Shown here one piece after another: positions 26,740-35,431 of a DNA stretch of 64,000 bases. A model generated the notes under the pieces. It was not told the DNA's origin, made no database searches, and saw nothing but the letters and a program-made list of their open reading frames with translations. The position numbers and the translations under genes were made by a program. This stretch comes from Peptostreptococcus stomatis DSM 17678 (GTDB lineage Bacteria; Bacillota; Clostridia; Peptostreptococcales; Peptostreptococcaceae). Each line of letters begins with the position of its first letter. Position 1 is the first letter of the stretch. The stretch lies in NCBI RefSeq assembly GCF_000147675.1, contig NZ_ADGQ01000050.1, positions 1-64,000 on the forward strand, read 5' to 3'.

Positions 26740-27816
26740 ATGACTTGGATATTAGGAAACAGGATAAAAATAAATATTTTTGGAGAATCTCATGGACCTG
26801 CAATAGGTGGTGTGGTAGAAGGCCTAGCTTCTGGTATTAAAATAGATATGGAAGAATTAGAAGCCTTCCTTGACAGGAGGGCCCCTGGCAAGACCAAACT
26901 AACTAGTCCTAGAAAAGAGGAAGATAGGCCAGTTTTTCATAGTGGCTTATTAGATGGATATACTATAGGAACACCTATTGCCTTTACAATTAAAAACTCC
27001 GACCACAGGTCTAGTGACTATTCTGATCTTGCTAAAAGTCCTAGACCATCCCACGCTGACTTAACGGCCAGACTTAGGTTTGGTGATGGGGTTGATATGA
27101 GAGGTGGAGGCAATTTTTCTGGTAGGTTAACGGCACCTATTTGTGTGATTGGAGGTATACTAATCCAGCTTTTGAGATATAAGGGTATAAGTATTGGCGC
27201 ACATTTATACAAGGTAGGACCGATTATAGATGCAAACTACAATTTATTGGACCTAAGTTATGATGATACGGAAAAACTAAAAAATGCTGATTTTCCAACC
27301 ATTGATCAGGAGGTTGGAAGAAGAATGCAAGACTATATAAATGAGGTTAGGTCAAATAAGGATAGTATAGGTGCCATTATAGAATGCGGTGTAGTGGGTT
27401 TAAAGGCTGGCTACGGTAACCCTATGTTTGAGGGAATAGAATCATCCATATCAAAAAATTTATTTTCTATACCAGGGGTCAAGGGTATAGAATTTGGACA
27501 GGGATTTGGGGTAGCTGATATGCTAGGTTCAGATCATAATGATGGGATGTACTATAAGGATGATGGCAGTATAGGTTACTACTCTAATAATTCTGCAGGT
27601 ATTATAGGGGGTATATCTACAGGCATGCCTATAGTATTTAGGCTGGCCGTAAAACCTACACCTTCCATTGGAATAAAACAGAAAACTATTGATTTGCTTA
27701 CTAAAAAAAATGTTACAATAGAAATCAAGGGTAGACATGACCCTTGTATAGGCATTAGGATGGTACCGGTAGTTGAGGCTATGACTGCAATTAGTTTGGC
27801 AGATTTTGTATTATAA
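26740..27816 (+). CDS. aroC: Chorismate synthase
   Basis: FMN-dependent enzyme converting EPSP to chorismate, the last common step of aromatic synthesis. 358 residues. It has the family signature GESHGPAIGGVVEGL at residues 15-29, RPSHADLTARLRFG, MRGGGNFSGR, and the C-terminal GRHDPCIGIRMVPVVEAM. Start ATG eight bases after aroA. It is followed after 76 bases by the chorismate mutase and shikimate kinase frames. Confidence 0.96.
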   Translation: MTWILGNRIKINIFGESHGPAIGGVVEGLASGIKIDMEELEAFLDRRAPGKTKLTSPRKEEDRPVFHSGLLDGYTIGTPIAFTIKNSDHRSSDYSDLAKSPRPSHADLTARLRFGDGVDMRGGGNFSGRLTAPICVIGGILIQLLRYKGISIGAHLYKVGPIIDANYNLLDLSYDDTEKLKNADFPTIDQEVGRRMQDYINEVRSNKDSIGAIIECGVVGLKAGYGNPMFEGIESSISKNLFSIPGVKGIEFGQGFGVADMLGSDHNDGMYYKDDGSIGYYSNNSAGIIGGISTGMPIVFRLAVKPTPSIGIKQKTIDLLTKKNVTIEIKGRHDPCIGIRMVPVVEAMTAISLADFVL

Positions 27817-27892
27817 ATAATCTTTATTTTTCGATTTAATCAATTAAATGGAATAGGTTATAGGCAATATATATTATATTGAGGAGTATATT

Positions 27893-28207
27893 ATGGATTT
27901 AGGACAGATTAGGACAAGTATAGACCAGGTAGATCGGGACCTAGTTGAGCTCTTAAATAGGAGATTTGATTTAGTTGACAAGGTAGGCCTATACAAGTAT
28001 ATCGAAGGACTGGAAATTGAAAATAAGGATAGGGAATCCTATATAAAAGATAGACTTATAAATGACTACGACCTGAAGGATGAGGCAATATTGGATATTT
28101 TTGAAGAAATATTTGCTGTAAGTAAGGCTAGGCAGTCTAAAAACTTCGCCTCATATAAAGAACTACAAGAAGAATGTAAGAAAAAAAAGAAAATATTATT
28201 CTCGTAG
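27893..28207 (+). CDS. Chorismate mutase, AroQ type (ends at possible frameshift site)
   Basis: All-helical AroQ-type chorismate mutase, 104 residues as read in frame, making prephenate for Phe and Tyr. Recognisable pattern: LGQIRTSIDQVDRDLVELLNRRFDLVDKVG, the RESYIKDR region and SKARQSKNF. No prephenate dehydratase or dehydrogenase domain is attached. GAGGAG stands eight bases before ATG. The last codons before the stop are read through an A8 run (28181-28188) containing A_AAA_AAG in register (28183-28189). A -1 shift there enters the shikimate kinase frame with no intervening stop, giving a bifunctional protein of roughly 258 residues (27893-28671). Confidence 0.85.
   Translation: MDLGQIRTSIDQVDRDLVELLNRRFDLVDKVGLYKYIEGLEIENKDRESYIKDRLINDYDLKDEAILDIFEEIFAVSKARQSKNFASYKELQEECKKKKKILFS
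28183..28189 (+). promoter_or_regulatory. Candidate -1 programmed frameshift heptamer A_AAA_AAG
   Basis: Read in the chorismate mutase frame the codons are AAA (28184-28186) and AAG (28187-28189), so the heptamer is correctly phased for -1 slippage and identical to the well-known dnaX slippery sequence. The whole run is eight A followed by G, so transcriptional slippage (one extra A) would give the same fusion. A modest stem, GTAGG with CCTAC (28204-28208 with 28250-28254), lies about 14 bases downstream. Confidence 0.5.
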
Positions 28208-28209
28208 GT

Positions 28210-28671
28210 ATGCCAGGTAGTGGTAAAACTACAATAGGAAAGAAATTGGCCTACTTTCTGAATAGGGACTTTATAGACATAGATGAAGTTATATACAAGG
28301 AAAATAAGTCTAAACCAGGTGAAATCATAGAAAAGTATGGTGAAAGTCATTTTAGGAGTTTGGAATCAGATGCTTTAAAAAGGGTGCTTAAGGAACAAGG
28401 TAAGGTTATAGCTACTGGTGGCGGCATTCTTACCAAGGATGAAAACTTAACCTATATTAAAAATCCAACCAATATAGTCTACTATATCGATAGAAACCTA
28501 GATGAACTTGCTATAGATGGTAGACCCCTTTCTCAGGGGGGACCTCAGGTACTAAAAGAACTATACAAGAAAAGGAATATAAGATATGAGACCGTTTGTG
28601 ACCTTAAAATCTTTAATGAGGATATTTATGACACCATACACACCATAGCCAAGCATTATTTGACAATTTAA
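28210..28671 (+). CDS. aroK: Shikimate kinase (N-terminus probably supplied by frameshift fusion)
   Basis: ATP-dependent kinase making shikimate-3-phosphate. From the first ATG (28210) the product is 153 residues and begins directly inside the Walker A (MPGSGKTT), missing the first beta strand that the family needs. In frame upstream the codons read E-N-I-I-L-V-G, a typical shikimate kinase strand, but the only upstream codons before a TAA at 28177 contain no ATG, GTG or TTG. Downstream motifs are intact: DIDEVI, FRSLESDAL, ATGGGIL and DGRPL. The likely solutions are -1 frameshifting from the mutase, an ATT start, or a sequencing error in the A8 run. Confidence 0.85.
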   Translation: MPGSGKTTIGKKLAYFLNRDFIDIDEVIYKENKSKPGEIIEKYGESHFRSLESDALKRVLKEQGKVIATGGGILTKDENLTYIKNPTNIVYYIDRNLDELAIDGRPLSQGGPQVLKELYKKRNIRYETVCDLKIFNEDIYDTIHTIAKHYLTI

Positions 28672-28873
28672 GCTATAAGCTAAAATGAGTAGAAAATAAA
28701 CCTAAAAGCAAAGCTCTATTATGGAGGCCTATAAATTGAAAAATATCCATTTTTATGGTATTATGGTACTTATATAAAATAATGCTAATATATCAACTAA
28801 TTTTTGGTTTAAATTAGTGACGAAATATAAGACAAAATATAAGGATAGACAAAATAAGAAAGGGATTTAATAT

Positions 28874-30733
28874 ATGTGTGGTTTTGTTGGATTTTTTGAC
28901 AATAGCAATAACAAAGAAGTGATTTTAGATAAGATGATGAATAGGATTGTTCACAGGGGACCTGACATGGGGGGCAAGTATTATGATGACGATGCTGCCC
29001 TTGGTTTTAGGAGATTAAGTATACTTGACTTGTCTGAGGCTGGTGGCCAGCCCCTATATAGTCATGATGGCAATAAGGTCCTTGTTTTCAATGGGGAAAT
29101 TTATAACTTTGAAGAAATAAGAAGTGAATTAATGAGCAAGGGTTATACTTTTAAGAGTGATACTGATAGTGAAGTCCTAATCCACGGTTATGTTGAATAT
29201 GGTGAGGCCCTGGTTGATAGACTAAGGGGTATGTATGCCTTCTGTATATGGGACAAGGTAGAAAAGAAGGCCTTTGTAGTTAGGGACCACTTTGGCATTA
29301 AACCCCTATACTATTATGAATATAAAAAGGATGGTAGGGACTGCTTGTTAATAGGATCAGAAATCAAGTCTTTCTTAGAACATCCAGACTTCAAGAAGGA
29401 AGTAAATGAAAAAGCCCTAAGGCCTTACTTGACTTTCCAGTATTCATCTCAAAAGGATGAAACCTTCTTTAAGGGGGTAAAGAGACTAGAAGCAGGTCAC
29501 TATTTTACATACCAGGATGGCAAGATGGAAATTAAGAAGTACTGGGATGTTGACTTCAATGATACACATTCAAGTTTAGAAGAAAATATAAAGAAGATAG
29601 AGGATGTAGTTGCTGACTCAGTTAAACTTCATAAACGTTCTGATGTCGCTTCGGGTGCATTCCTATCTGGTGGTATAGACTCAAGCTATATAACAGCTTG
29701 TCTAATGCCTGATAAGACTTTCTCTATAGGGTTTGAACAGGATAATTTTGATGAGTCTACTCTTGCAGCAGACCTATCAAAAATACTTGGTATTGAGAAT
29801 ATAAGAAAGACTATAAATGGAGATGATTGCCTAGGTAAATTGGCAGAAATCCAGTATCATATGGATGAACCTCAGGCCAACCCATCTACACTACCACTCT
29901 ACTTCCTGTCCAAATTGGTAAGGGATAGCGGTGTAACAGTTGTCCTATCTGGTGAAGGTGCAGATGAAATATTTGGTGGTTATGAATGGTATGATACTGA
30001 TCCTGGTCAGAAAAAACTTAAAAAACTGCCAGGATTTATCCTAAAGCCTGCAGCTGCAATAGCTAAGCACTTGCCAGAATTCCATGGAAAGACTACCCTA
30101 CTAAGGGCAGGTAGACCAGTTGAAGAAACCTTTATAGGAGAGGCCCTAATATTTGAAGAAGATGAGGCTAAGGATATCCTAAAGCCTAAATACCAAAAGT
30201 CTAGAAGTGTAAGGCAGATTACCAAGGAAGTTTACGATATGGTAAAGGGTAAGGATGATATAACTAAGAAGCAGTATTTGGACATCAAGCTATTTATGGA
30301 AGGGGACATCCTACAGAAGGCTGACAAGATGAGTATGGCTCATTCTATAGAACTAAGAGTTCCCTTCCTTGATAAGGAAGTAATGAAGGTTGGGGAAGGT
30401 ATCAGCTCAGACCAGAAGATCAGTCATGGAACTACTAAATATGTTTTGAGAAAGACTGCTGAAAAGAAATTACCTGAAGAATGGTATAAGAGAAAGAAAA
30501 AGGGCTTCCCAGTTCCAATCAGACTTTGGTTTCAGGAAGAAAAGCATTATAACTTTGTAAAAGAGTATTTCAATGCCGACTATGTAGATGAATTCTTTGA
30601 CAGGGACAAGATTAATAAGTTGTTAGATGACCATTATCATGGTATAACTAACAATGCCAGAAAAATCTATACAGTATTGGTCTTCCTAGTATGGTACAAG
30701 AGGTACTTTATAGATGAAGTAGCAGGAAATTAA
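28874..30733 (+). CDS. asnB: Asparagine synthase, glutamine-hydrolysing
   Basis: Two-domain enzyme making asparagine from aspartate, ATP and glutamine. 619 residues. The N-terminal class II glutaminase has the nucleophile Cys2 (MCGFVGFF), NRIVHRGPD and FNGEIYNF. The C-terminal synthetase has the PP-loop SGGIDSS near residue 265. ATG at 28874 leaves Cys exposed after Met removal; AAAGGGATTT precedes it. The 200 bases upstream show no T-box. Together with asnA it gives both ammonia- and glutamine-dependent asparagine synthesis. Confidence 0.95.
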   Translation: MCGFVGFFDNSNNKEVILDKMMNRIVHRGPDMGGKYYDDDAALGFRRLSILDLSEAGGQPLYSHDGNKVLVFNGEIYNFEEIRSELMSKGYTFKSDTDSEVLIHGYVEYGEALVDRLRGMYAFCIWDKVEKKAFVVRDHFGIKPLYYYEYKKDGRDCLLIGSEIKSFLEHPDFKKEVNEKALRPYLTFQYSSQKDETFFKGVKRLEAGHYFTYQDGKMEIKKYWDVDFNDTHSSLEENIKKIEDVVADSVKLHKRSDVASGAFLSGGIDSSYITACLMPDKTFSIGFEQDNFDESTLAADLSKILGIENIRKTINGDDCLGKLAEIQYHMDEPQANPSTLPLYFLSKLVRDSGVTVVLSGEGADEIFGGYEWYDTDPGQKKLKKLPGFILKPAAAIAKHLPEFHGKTTLLRAGRPVEETFIGEALIFEEDEAKDILKPKYQKSRSVRQITKEVYDMVKGKDDITKKQYLDIKLFMEGDILQKADKMSMAHSIELRVPFLDKEVMKVGEGISSDQKISHGTTKYVLRKTAEKKLPEEWYKRKKKGFPVPIRLWFQEEKHYNFVKEYFNADYVDEFFDRDKINKLLDDHYHGITNNARKIYTVLVFLVWYKRYFIDEVAGN

Positions 30734-30810
30734 TTGTCACCTTGTCTAAAAATTAATGGTACAATAAAAACAACATTTAAAAGATATAAATAGAGAGGAG
30801 TGAACTACTT

Positions 30811-32382
30811 ATGCATAAGAAAAGACAATTAGGTATAATAGCAGTCATTCCTCTCCTTTTATTTGGAATTTTTTATGGGCTTAAACATGGCTACATTAGT
30901 CCTATGGTCAAGGGGATAGATATAAGAATTATAGGTGGTACCTTTATTACCAATGTAAATAAGTATGTGATAAAACTGGGTGACACGGTTTCTATATCAC
31001 CTGGTGAATATATAATGGTTCCAGATTTTGCTAAAAAGCCAAGTCTAAAATTTGCCGTTCTTGATAATAAGTCTGTGGTATCAATCAAGGGTGATAAGCT
31101 GACTGCCAACAAGGTAGGATATGCTTCAATCGGTGTATTGAATAAAAATAGGGTCTTGAGAAAGGCTACCATAATGGTAGTAAATCCTAAAATAACCAGT
31201 ATGCAGGTTCGCTTTGACAAGCCACTTAGGTATTATGGTGACAAGAGCAAAATTAATGCCAATATAGATATTGATGATTTTAAAAAATTAGAGAAAGGCT
31301 ATAAACTTAAGTATATAAGTACTAATGACAAGGTCTTAAAGGTGGAAAACAACAGTGTAGAAGCAGTTGGGGTTGGAGAAGTAAAACTGATATCCAGGTA
31401 TGATAGGAAGGAAACCCAGACCACTATAAAGATTGAGCCAAGGGTATCTAAGTTGGATTTAGAAGACCTATACGATATAGAACTCGATACTAGCCAAAAT
31501 TTAAATACCAGGGTTGCAACCCTACCGATAAATATGAAGACTAAGGTTACATATAGGGTCTTGGATTCTGATAAATATGATGCCAACAAGAAGGTGGCCT
31601 TTGGAGAAAGTGGGCTTGAAACTAGTTTTGGGATAGAAATTGATGAAAAGGGTAATGTAAAGGCTAATAGGTTGGGAACATACTTGATAGAAGCTGAGAG
31701 TGGAAATAAGGTTGACAGGGCTCTTGTGAGTGTGGGTCCAGCTAAGTTTGAAAATATTGAACCAAAAAGTTTTCAGTATAGGTATGATGTTAATAATGGC
31801 AAGTTAAATATAGAGTTAGGTTGGGACCATAATTCTAGGATAAACTCCTATGATATATATGTTAAGGACAAAATCAGGGGTGAGGACTACAGTCTATATA
31901 CCAGGACAAGGGCAGACAATGCCAGAATACCATTTGGCAATAGGTTGTCAGAACTTCTAAGGTTTGATATAGGGGCCGGATCAGACTTTGATTATGATAT
32001 ATATATAGTTGGAAATAATTACTATGGGGAAAAAACAAAAAATAGCAAGGTCCTACATATATCTAGCCATATAGGTAATTCATTCCAAAATAAGTACGTT
32101 AAAAACCTAGAGGCAGTTACAGATAGGGAAAACAGCACTGTTAGATTAAGATGGAGTCCGATAGACGGGGCTAAATATAGCTACAGGGTATACTATGTGG
32201 ATAAGAATGGAAAAGAAGGCAATCATATATTGCTGGCAAAGAATATACAAAAAAATACGACTACCCTAAAAATAGATAGGAGCAAGATAAACTACGATTT
32301 TTATATAATAGCTGTCAACGAACATGGTCAGGTATCTACTTTTAGCAAGCCTGTTAATGTAAAATCAAATTTCTTGGAATAA
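30811..32382 (+). CDS. Surface protein with bacterial Ig-like and fibronectin III-like domains
   Basis: 523 residues with an uncleaved-looking N-terminal signal anchor (QLGIIAVIPLLLFGIFYGL). The outside part is beta-rich: a first Ig-like repeat (about 50-120: SIKGDKLTANKVGYASIGV), a second (about 125-210: VKVENNSVEAVGVGEVKLIS), a third (about 215-310), and two Fn3-like modules at the C-terminus, the last with VRLRWSPIDGAKYSYRVYYVDK. There is no sorting signal; anchoring is by the N-terminal helix. It lies between asnB and the asnS T-box. Adhesion or scaffold function is inference; domain calls are by pattern. Confidence 0.6.
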   Translation: MHKKRQLGIIAVIPLLLFGIFYGLKHGYISPMVKGIDIRIIGGTFITNVNKYVIKLGDTVSISPGEYIMVPDFAKKPSLKFAVLDNKSVVSIKGDKLTANKVGYASIGVLNKNRVLRKATIMVVNPKITSMQVRFDKPLRYYGDKSKINANIDIDDFKKLEKGYKLKYISTNDKVLKVENNSVEAVGVGEVKLISRYDRKETQTTIKIEPRVSKLDLEDLYDIELDTSQNLNTRVATLPINMKTKVTYRVLDSDKYDANKKVAFGESGLETSFGIEIDEKGNVKANRLGTYLIEAESGNKVDRALVSVGPAKFENIEPKSFQYRYDVNNGKLNIELGWDHNSRINSYDIYVKDKIRGEDYSLYTRTRADNARIPFGNRLSELLRFDIGAGSDFDYDIYIVGNNYYGEKTKNSKVLHISSHIGNSFQNKYVKNLEAVTDRENSTVRLRWSPIDGAKYSYRVYYVDKNGKEGNHILLAKNIQKNTTTLKIDRSKINYDFYIIAVNEHGQVSTFSKPVNVKSNFLE

Positions 32383-32406
32383 ATAGGAAATATACCAGTA
32401 TAAACG

Positions 32407-32435
32407 TTGACAAAGTATTTTAAAATTGTTATACT
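32407..32435 (+). promoter_or_regulatory. asnS promoter
   Basis: TTGACA (32407-32412), a 17-bp spacer and TATACT (32430-32435). Transcription would start near 32442, just before the T-box. Confidence 0.8.
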
Positions 32436-32456
32436 TTTGTTATTGAATTTTAAAGA

Positions 32457-32683
32457 CAGTGATTAGGAGAGTAGTCATAGGTCAATGTTTTAGCGAGCTG
32501 GTGGTGGTGTAAGACTGGTAATATACTTATGATGAAGAACACCTAGGAGTTTCTGACCGAATAAAGTAGGCTCAGACGGTTGGATACCGTTATAAATCTT
32601 CTAAGAGATCGGCCTTGGCCGGTAATTAGGGTGGTACCGCGATTATAACACGTCGTCCCTTTTGTGGACTACGTGTTTTTTTA
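32457..32683 (+). promoter_or_regulatory. T-box leader, asparagine specifier
   Basis: tRNA-sensing leader upstream of asnS. The invariant T-box AGGGTGGTACCGCG is at 32628-32641. Stem I contains the GA/AGTA elements and a specifier loop with AAC (32538-32540), an Asn codon. The terminator pairs ACACGT...GTCC with GGAC...ACGTGT (about 32648-32676) and ends in seven T. Uncharged tRNA-Asn should stabilise the antiterminator and allow asnS expression. The specifier choice agrees with the downstream gene. Confidence 0.93.
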
Positions 32684-32737
32684 TTTATTAGGTAGTCCAG
32701 GTGTAAAATATATTATATAGTTTAATTAGGAGGAATT

Positions 32738-34138
32738 ATGCAAAAGGAATTTTTAGAAGTAAAGGCTCTTTATAGGAATAGTGAAGAGTATATAGACAAG
32801 ACAGTAAAGATAGCGGGATGGATTAGGACATCAAGAATATCAAAGAGTTTTGGTTTTATGGAAGTTAATGATGGTTCTTTTTTCAAGAACCTACAGGTCG
32901 TAATTGACGAAAAGGCCTTGGATAATTTTGCCCAGGTGTCTAAGTTAGCCATTTCTTCATCAATCTTGGTAGAAGGTAAGTTAGTAGCGGTAGATAATGC
33001 TAAGAATCCAATAGAAATACATGCAAGTAAGATTATAGTAGAGGGGGATTCAGATTCTAGTTACCCACTACAGAAGAAAAAGCATACATTCGAATACTTA
33101 AGAACTATAGCCCACCTAAGACCGAGGTCAAATACTTTTTCAGCTGTATTTAGGGTAAGGTCAGTAGTTGCGTTTGCTCTACATAAGTTCTTTAATGAAA
33201 GAAACTTTGTATATGCACATACACCACTTATTACAGGTTCAGATACTGAGGGTGCTGGTGAAATGTTTAGGGTAACTACTCTTGATATGGAAAACCCACC
33301 ACTAACTAAAGATGGCAAGGTAGACTATAGTAAGGATTTCTTTGGTAAGGAAGCCAACCTGACTGTTTCAGGCCAGTTAAACGGTGAAATAATGGCCCTA
33401 GCATTTAGGAATATATACACATTTGGTCCTACTTTCAGGGCAGAAAATTCATACACAGGTCGTCATGCATCTGAATTTTGGATGGTAGAACCTGAAATAG
33501 TTTTCGCTGACCTTGAAGACAACATGGACTTAGCAGAGGATATGATTAAGTATGTAATCAACTATGTACTTGAACATTGTCCGGAAGAAATGGCCTTCTT
33601 TAACAGCTTTATCGATAAGGGTCTCTTAGAGAGATTAGATAACATCCTAAATTCTAATTTCAAGAGAATTACATATACCGAAGCAGTGGACATCCTAATC
33701 AAGTCAGGTCAAAAGTTCGAATATCCAGTTGAATGGGGATGTGACCTACAGACTGAACATGAAAGATACATTACTGAGCAGGTTTACAATGCCCCAGTCT
33801 TTGTTACAGACTATCCGAAGGATATTAAGGCCTTCTATATGAGGATGAACGAAGATGGTAAGACAGTAAGGGCAATGGACTTATTGGTTCCAGGTGTCGG
33901 AGAAATAATAGGTGGATCCCAGAGAGAAGAAAGATATGATGTCTTGATGAATAGGATCCAGGAACTAGGTCTTAATGAAGAGGAATACTGGTGGTACCTT
34001 GAACTTAGAAAGTTTGGTACAGCAACACATTCTGGATTTGGTCTAGGATTTGAGAGAATTATAATGTACCTAACTGGTATGTCAAATATAAGGGACGTTA
34101 TACCATTCCCTAGAACACCAAAGAATGCCGAGTTCTAA
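32738..34138 (+). CDS. asnS: Asparaginyl-tRNA synthetase
   Basis: Class IIb synthetase charging tRNA-Asn, 466 residues. The N-terminal OB-fold anticodon-binding domain contains [18 protein letters not shown]. The catalytic core has motif 2 around [21 protein letters not shown] and motif 3 [19 protein letters not shown] precedes ATG. It sits behind a T-box whose specifier is AAC, so expression should respond to Asn-tRNA charging. A direct AsnRS means the cell does not depend solely on the Asp-tRNA amidation route. Confidence 0.96.
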   Translation: MQKEFLEVKALYRNSEEYIDKTVKIAGWIRTSRISKSFGFMEVNDGSFFKNLQVVIDEKALDNFAQVSKLAISSSILVEGKLVAVDNAKNPIEIHASKIIVEGDSDSSYPLQKKKHTFEYLRTIAHLRPRSNTFSAVFRVRSVVAFALHKFFNERNFVYAHTPLITGSDTEGAGEMFRVTTLDMENPPLTKDGKVDYSKDFFGKEANLTVSGQLNGEIMALAFRNIYTFGPTFRAENSYTGRHASEFWMVEPEIVFADLEDNMDLAEDMIKYVINYVLEHCPEEMAFFNSFIDKGLLERLDNILNSNFKRITYTEAVDILIKSGQKFEYPVEWGCDLQTEHERYITEQVYNAPVFVTDYPKDIKAFYMRMNEDGKTVRAMDLLVPGVGEIIGGSQREERYDVLMNRIQELGLNEEEYWWYLELRKFGTATHSGFGLGFERIIMYLTGMSNIRDVIPFPRTPKNAEF

Positions 34139-34173
34139 GTAGATCGATAGTTCTTTATGTTTTCATATATTTT

Positions 34174-34197
34174 AGGGGAGGTTATACCTCCCCTTTA
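34174..34197 (+). terminator. asnS terminator (weak U tract)
   Basis: Perfect 9-bp stem AGGGGAGGT/ACCTCCCCT with a 3-base loop (34174-34194), followed only by TTTATG. It could act in either direction. Confidence 0.6.
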
Positions 34198-34363
34198 TGC
34201 TATAAATATTATAGACAATATAGACTAAGTAAAGAATAATAGTATAAAATGTACCAGAATGGTTTCTATTTACAACTATTTATGAAATTGTTAGACGTTT
34301 TATAAATAAGTTAGAGTATATAGTAAAGCCAGTTATTTGATTGAACGAAGAGGGGGCTGTCTA

Positions 34364-35257
34364 TTGAAGGTAATAAAGGATTCAAAAGTTAGGATTAAAA
34401 GTAAAAAAAATAATATAGAATCTGATACACTAGGTATAACAATGGAGCTCGAAAAGTCTTTATCAATTGGTGACCAGTTGGAAAAGGAAAGGAAAAAACT
34501 CAAGGCCAGGAAGAAAAAGCAAATTAAAAACATGCTTATTAGGACCATACTAATTGCAATTATCCTTGTATTTGCAATGTTTTTATTTCATATAAATAAG
34601 ACGTACAAGCTTAAAGCTTATACTCAAGACCTTATAAAATCGGACTCAGAAATTAACATAATATACGATAAGGATGATAACCTTGTATTAAGACCCTACA
34701 ATACGAGTAAGAAAGAATCCATAATTCTATACCCGAGTAGTGGTATAGAACCTAAGGGCTATATTGGATTAGGTAGAAAGTTAGCAGCTAGGGGATACAA
34801 GGTTGTAATAGCTAAAATTCCTATGAATTATCCATTTTTCTCTTTTGACAAGGCAAACAAGATAATAAGCGCTAACTCTAAGGATGAAAGGTGGTACCTA
34901 GTCTCCCACAACACTAGTGGTGAGGTGGCGGCCAAGGCTGCTGCAGGCAATAAGAAGATTGTGGGAGTTGTCTTTATGGGTACTTATCCCCTAAATGATG
35001 AATTAAAACTAATAAACGAGCCAGTTTTGACTATTTGGGGAACTAATGATGGGGTATTAGATTTCTCAAAATTTAGTAGCTATAAAAGTAACCTTCCTGC
35101 AAGTGCTGAATTTATGGAAATTGTAGGAGGCAACAATACTAACTTTGCTGATGTTGATAAGATTACTGGAGATAGGGAGGCCAGAACTGGTACTTCTATT
35201 CAACAGGATATGTCTGCAAAGCGTATAGATAGATTTATAACCAGAACCAGTAGGTAG
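34364..35257 (+). CDS. Membrane-anchored alpha/beta-hydrolase-like protein lacking catalytic Ser and His
   Basis: About 297 residues: a cytoplasmic basic N-terminus (to about 55), one membrane helix (about 59-78), and an external alpha/beta-hydrolase domain of the Abhydrolase_5 type (IILYPSSGIEPKGYIGLGRKLA, VVFMGTYPL, LTIWGTNDGVLD). The nucleophile elbow, normally GHSxGG, reads SHNTSG with Asn183 in place of Ser, and the catalytic-His segment, normally GGNHxxF, reads GGNNTNF with Asn258. Only the Asp of GTNDG (229) is kept. TTG at 34364 is preferred, with AGGGGG seven bases upstream. Probably a pseudoenzyme; it precedes the condensation-adenylation gene by 174 bases. Confidence 0.65.
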   Translation: MKVIKDSKVRIKSKKNNIESDTLGITMELEKSLSIGDQLEKERKKLKARKKKQIKNMLIRTILIAIILVFAMFLFHINKTYKLKAYTQDLIKSDSEINIIYDKDDNLVLRPYNTSKKESIILYPSSGIEPKGYIGLGRKLAARGYKVVIAKIPMNYPFFSFDKANKIISANSKDERWYLVSHNTSGEVAAKAAAGNKKIVGVVFMGTYPLNDELKLINEPVLTIWGTNDGVLDFSKFSSYKSNLPASAEFMEIVGGNNTNFADVDKITGDREARTGTSIQQDMSAKRIDRFITRTSR

Positions 35258-35315
35258 ACCCTATTATATTAAAAGGACAATTTTATTATAAATAAATAGA
35301 ATGATATTAGATAAA

Positions 35316-35353
35316 AATATGTATTAATATGTAATAATATGTAGAAATATATG
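35316..35353. repeat. Four AATAT repeats at 10-bp spacing
   Basis: AATATGTA begins at 35316, 35326 and 35336, and AATATATG at 35346: exact helical-turn phasing in the 174-base gap before the condensation-adenylation gene. A hairpin TCTTTTAT/ATAAAAGA (35362-35381) follows. It may be a cooperative operator or simply AT-rich slippage. Confidence 0.45.
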
Positions 35354-35431
35354 ATATAAGATCTTTTATGTAGATAAAAGACTGAATTAAGCTAAATAAG
35401 GCTAAGAAAAAGCTGTAAAGGAGGTGTTTAT

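Noticed and set aside
28736-28777. A 13-codon TTG frame with GGAGG before asnB
   Set aside because: Too short and without Asn-rich content or attenuator structure; perhaps a leftover gene start, but nothing supports a function.
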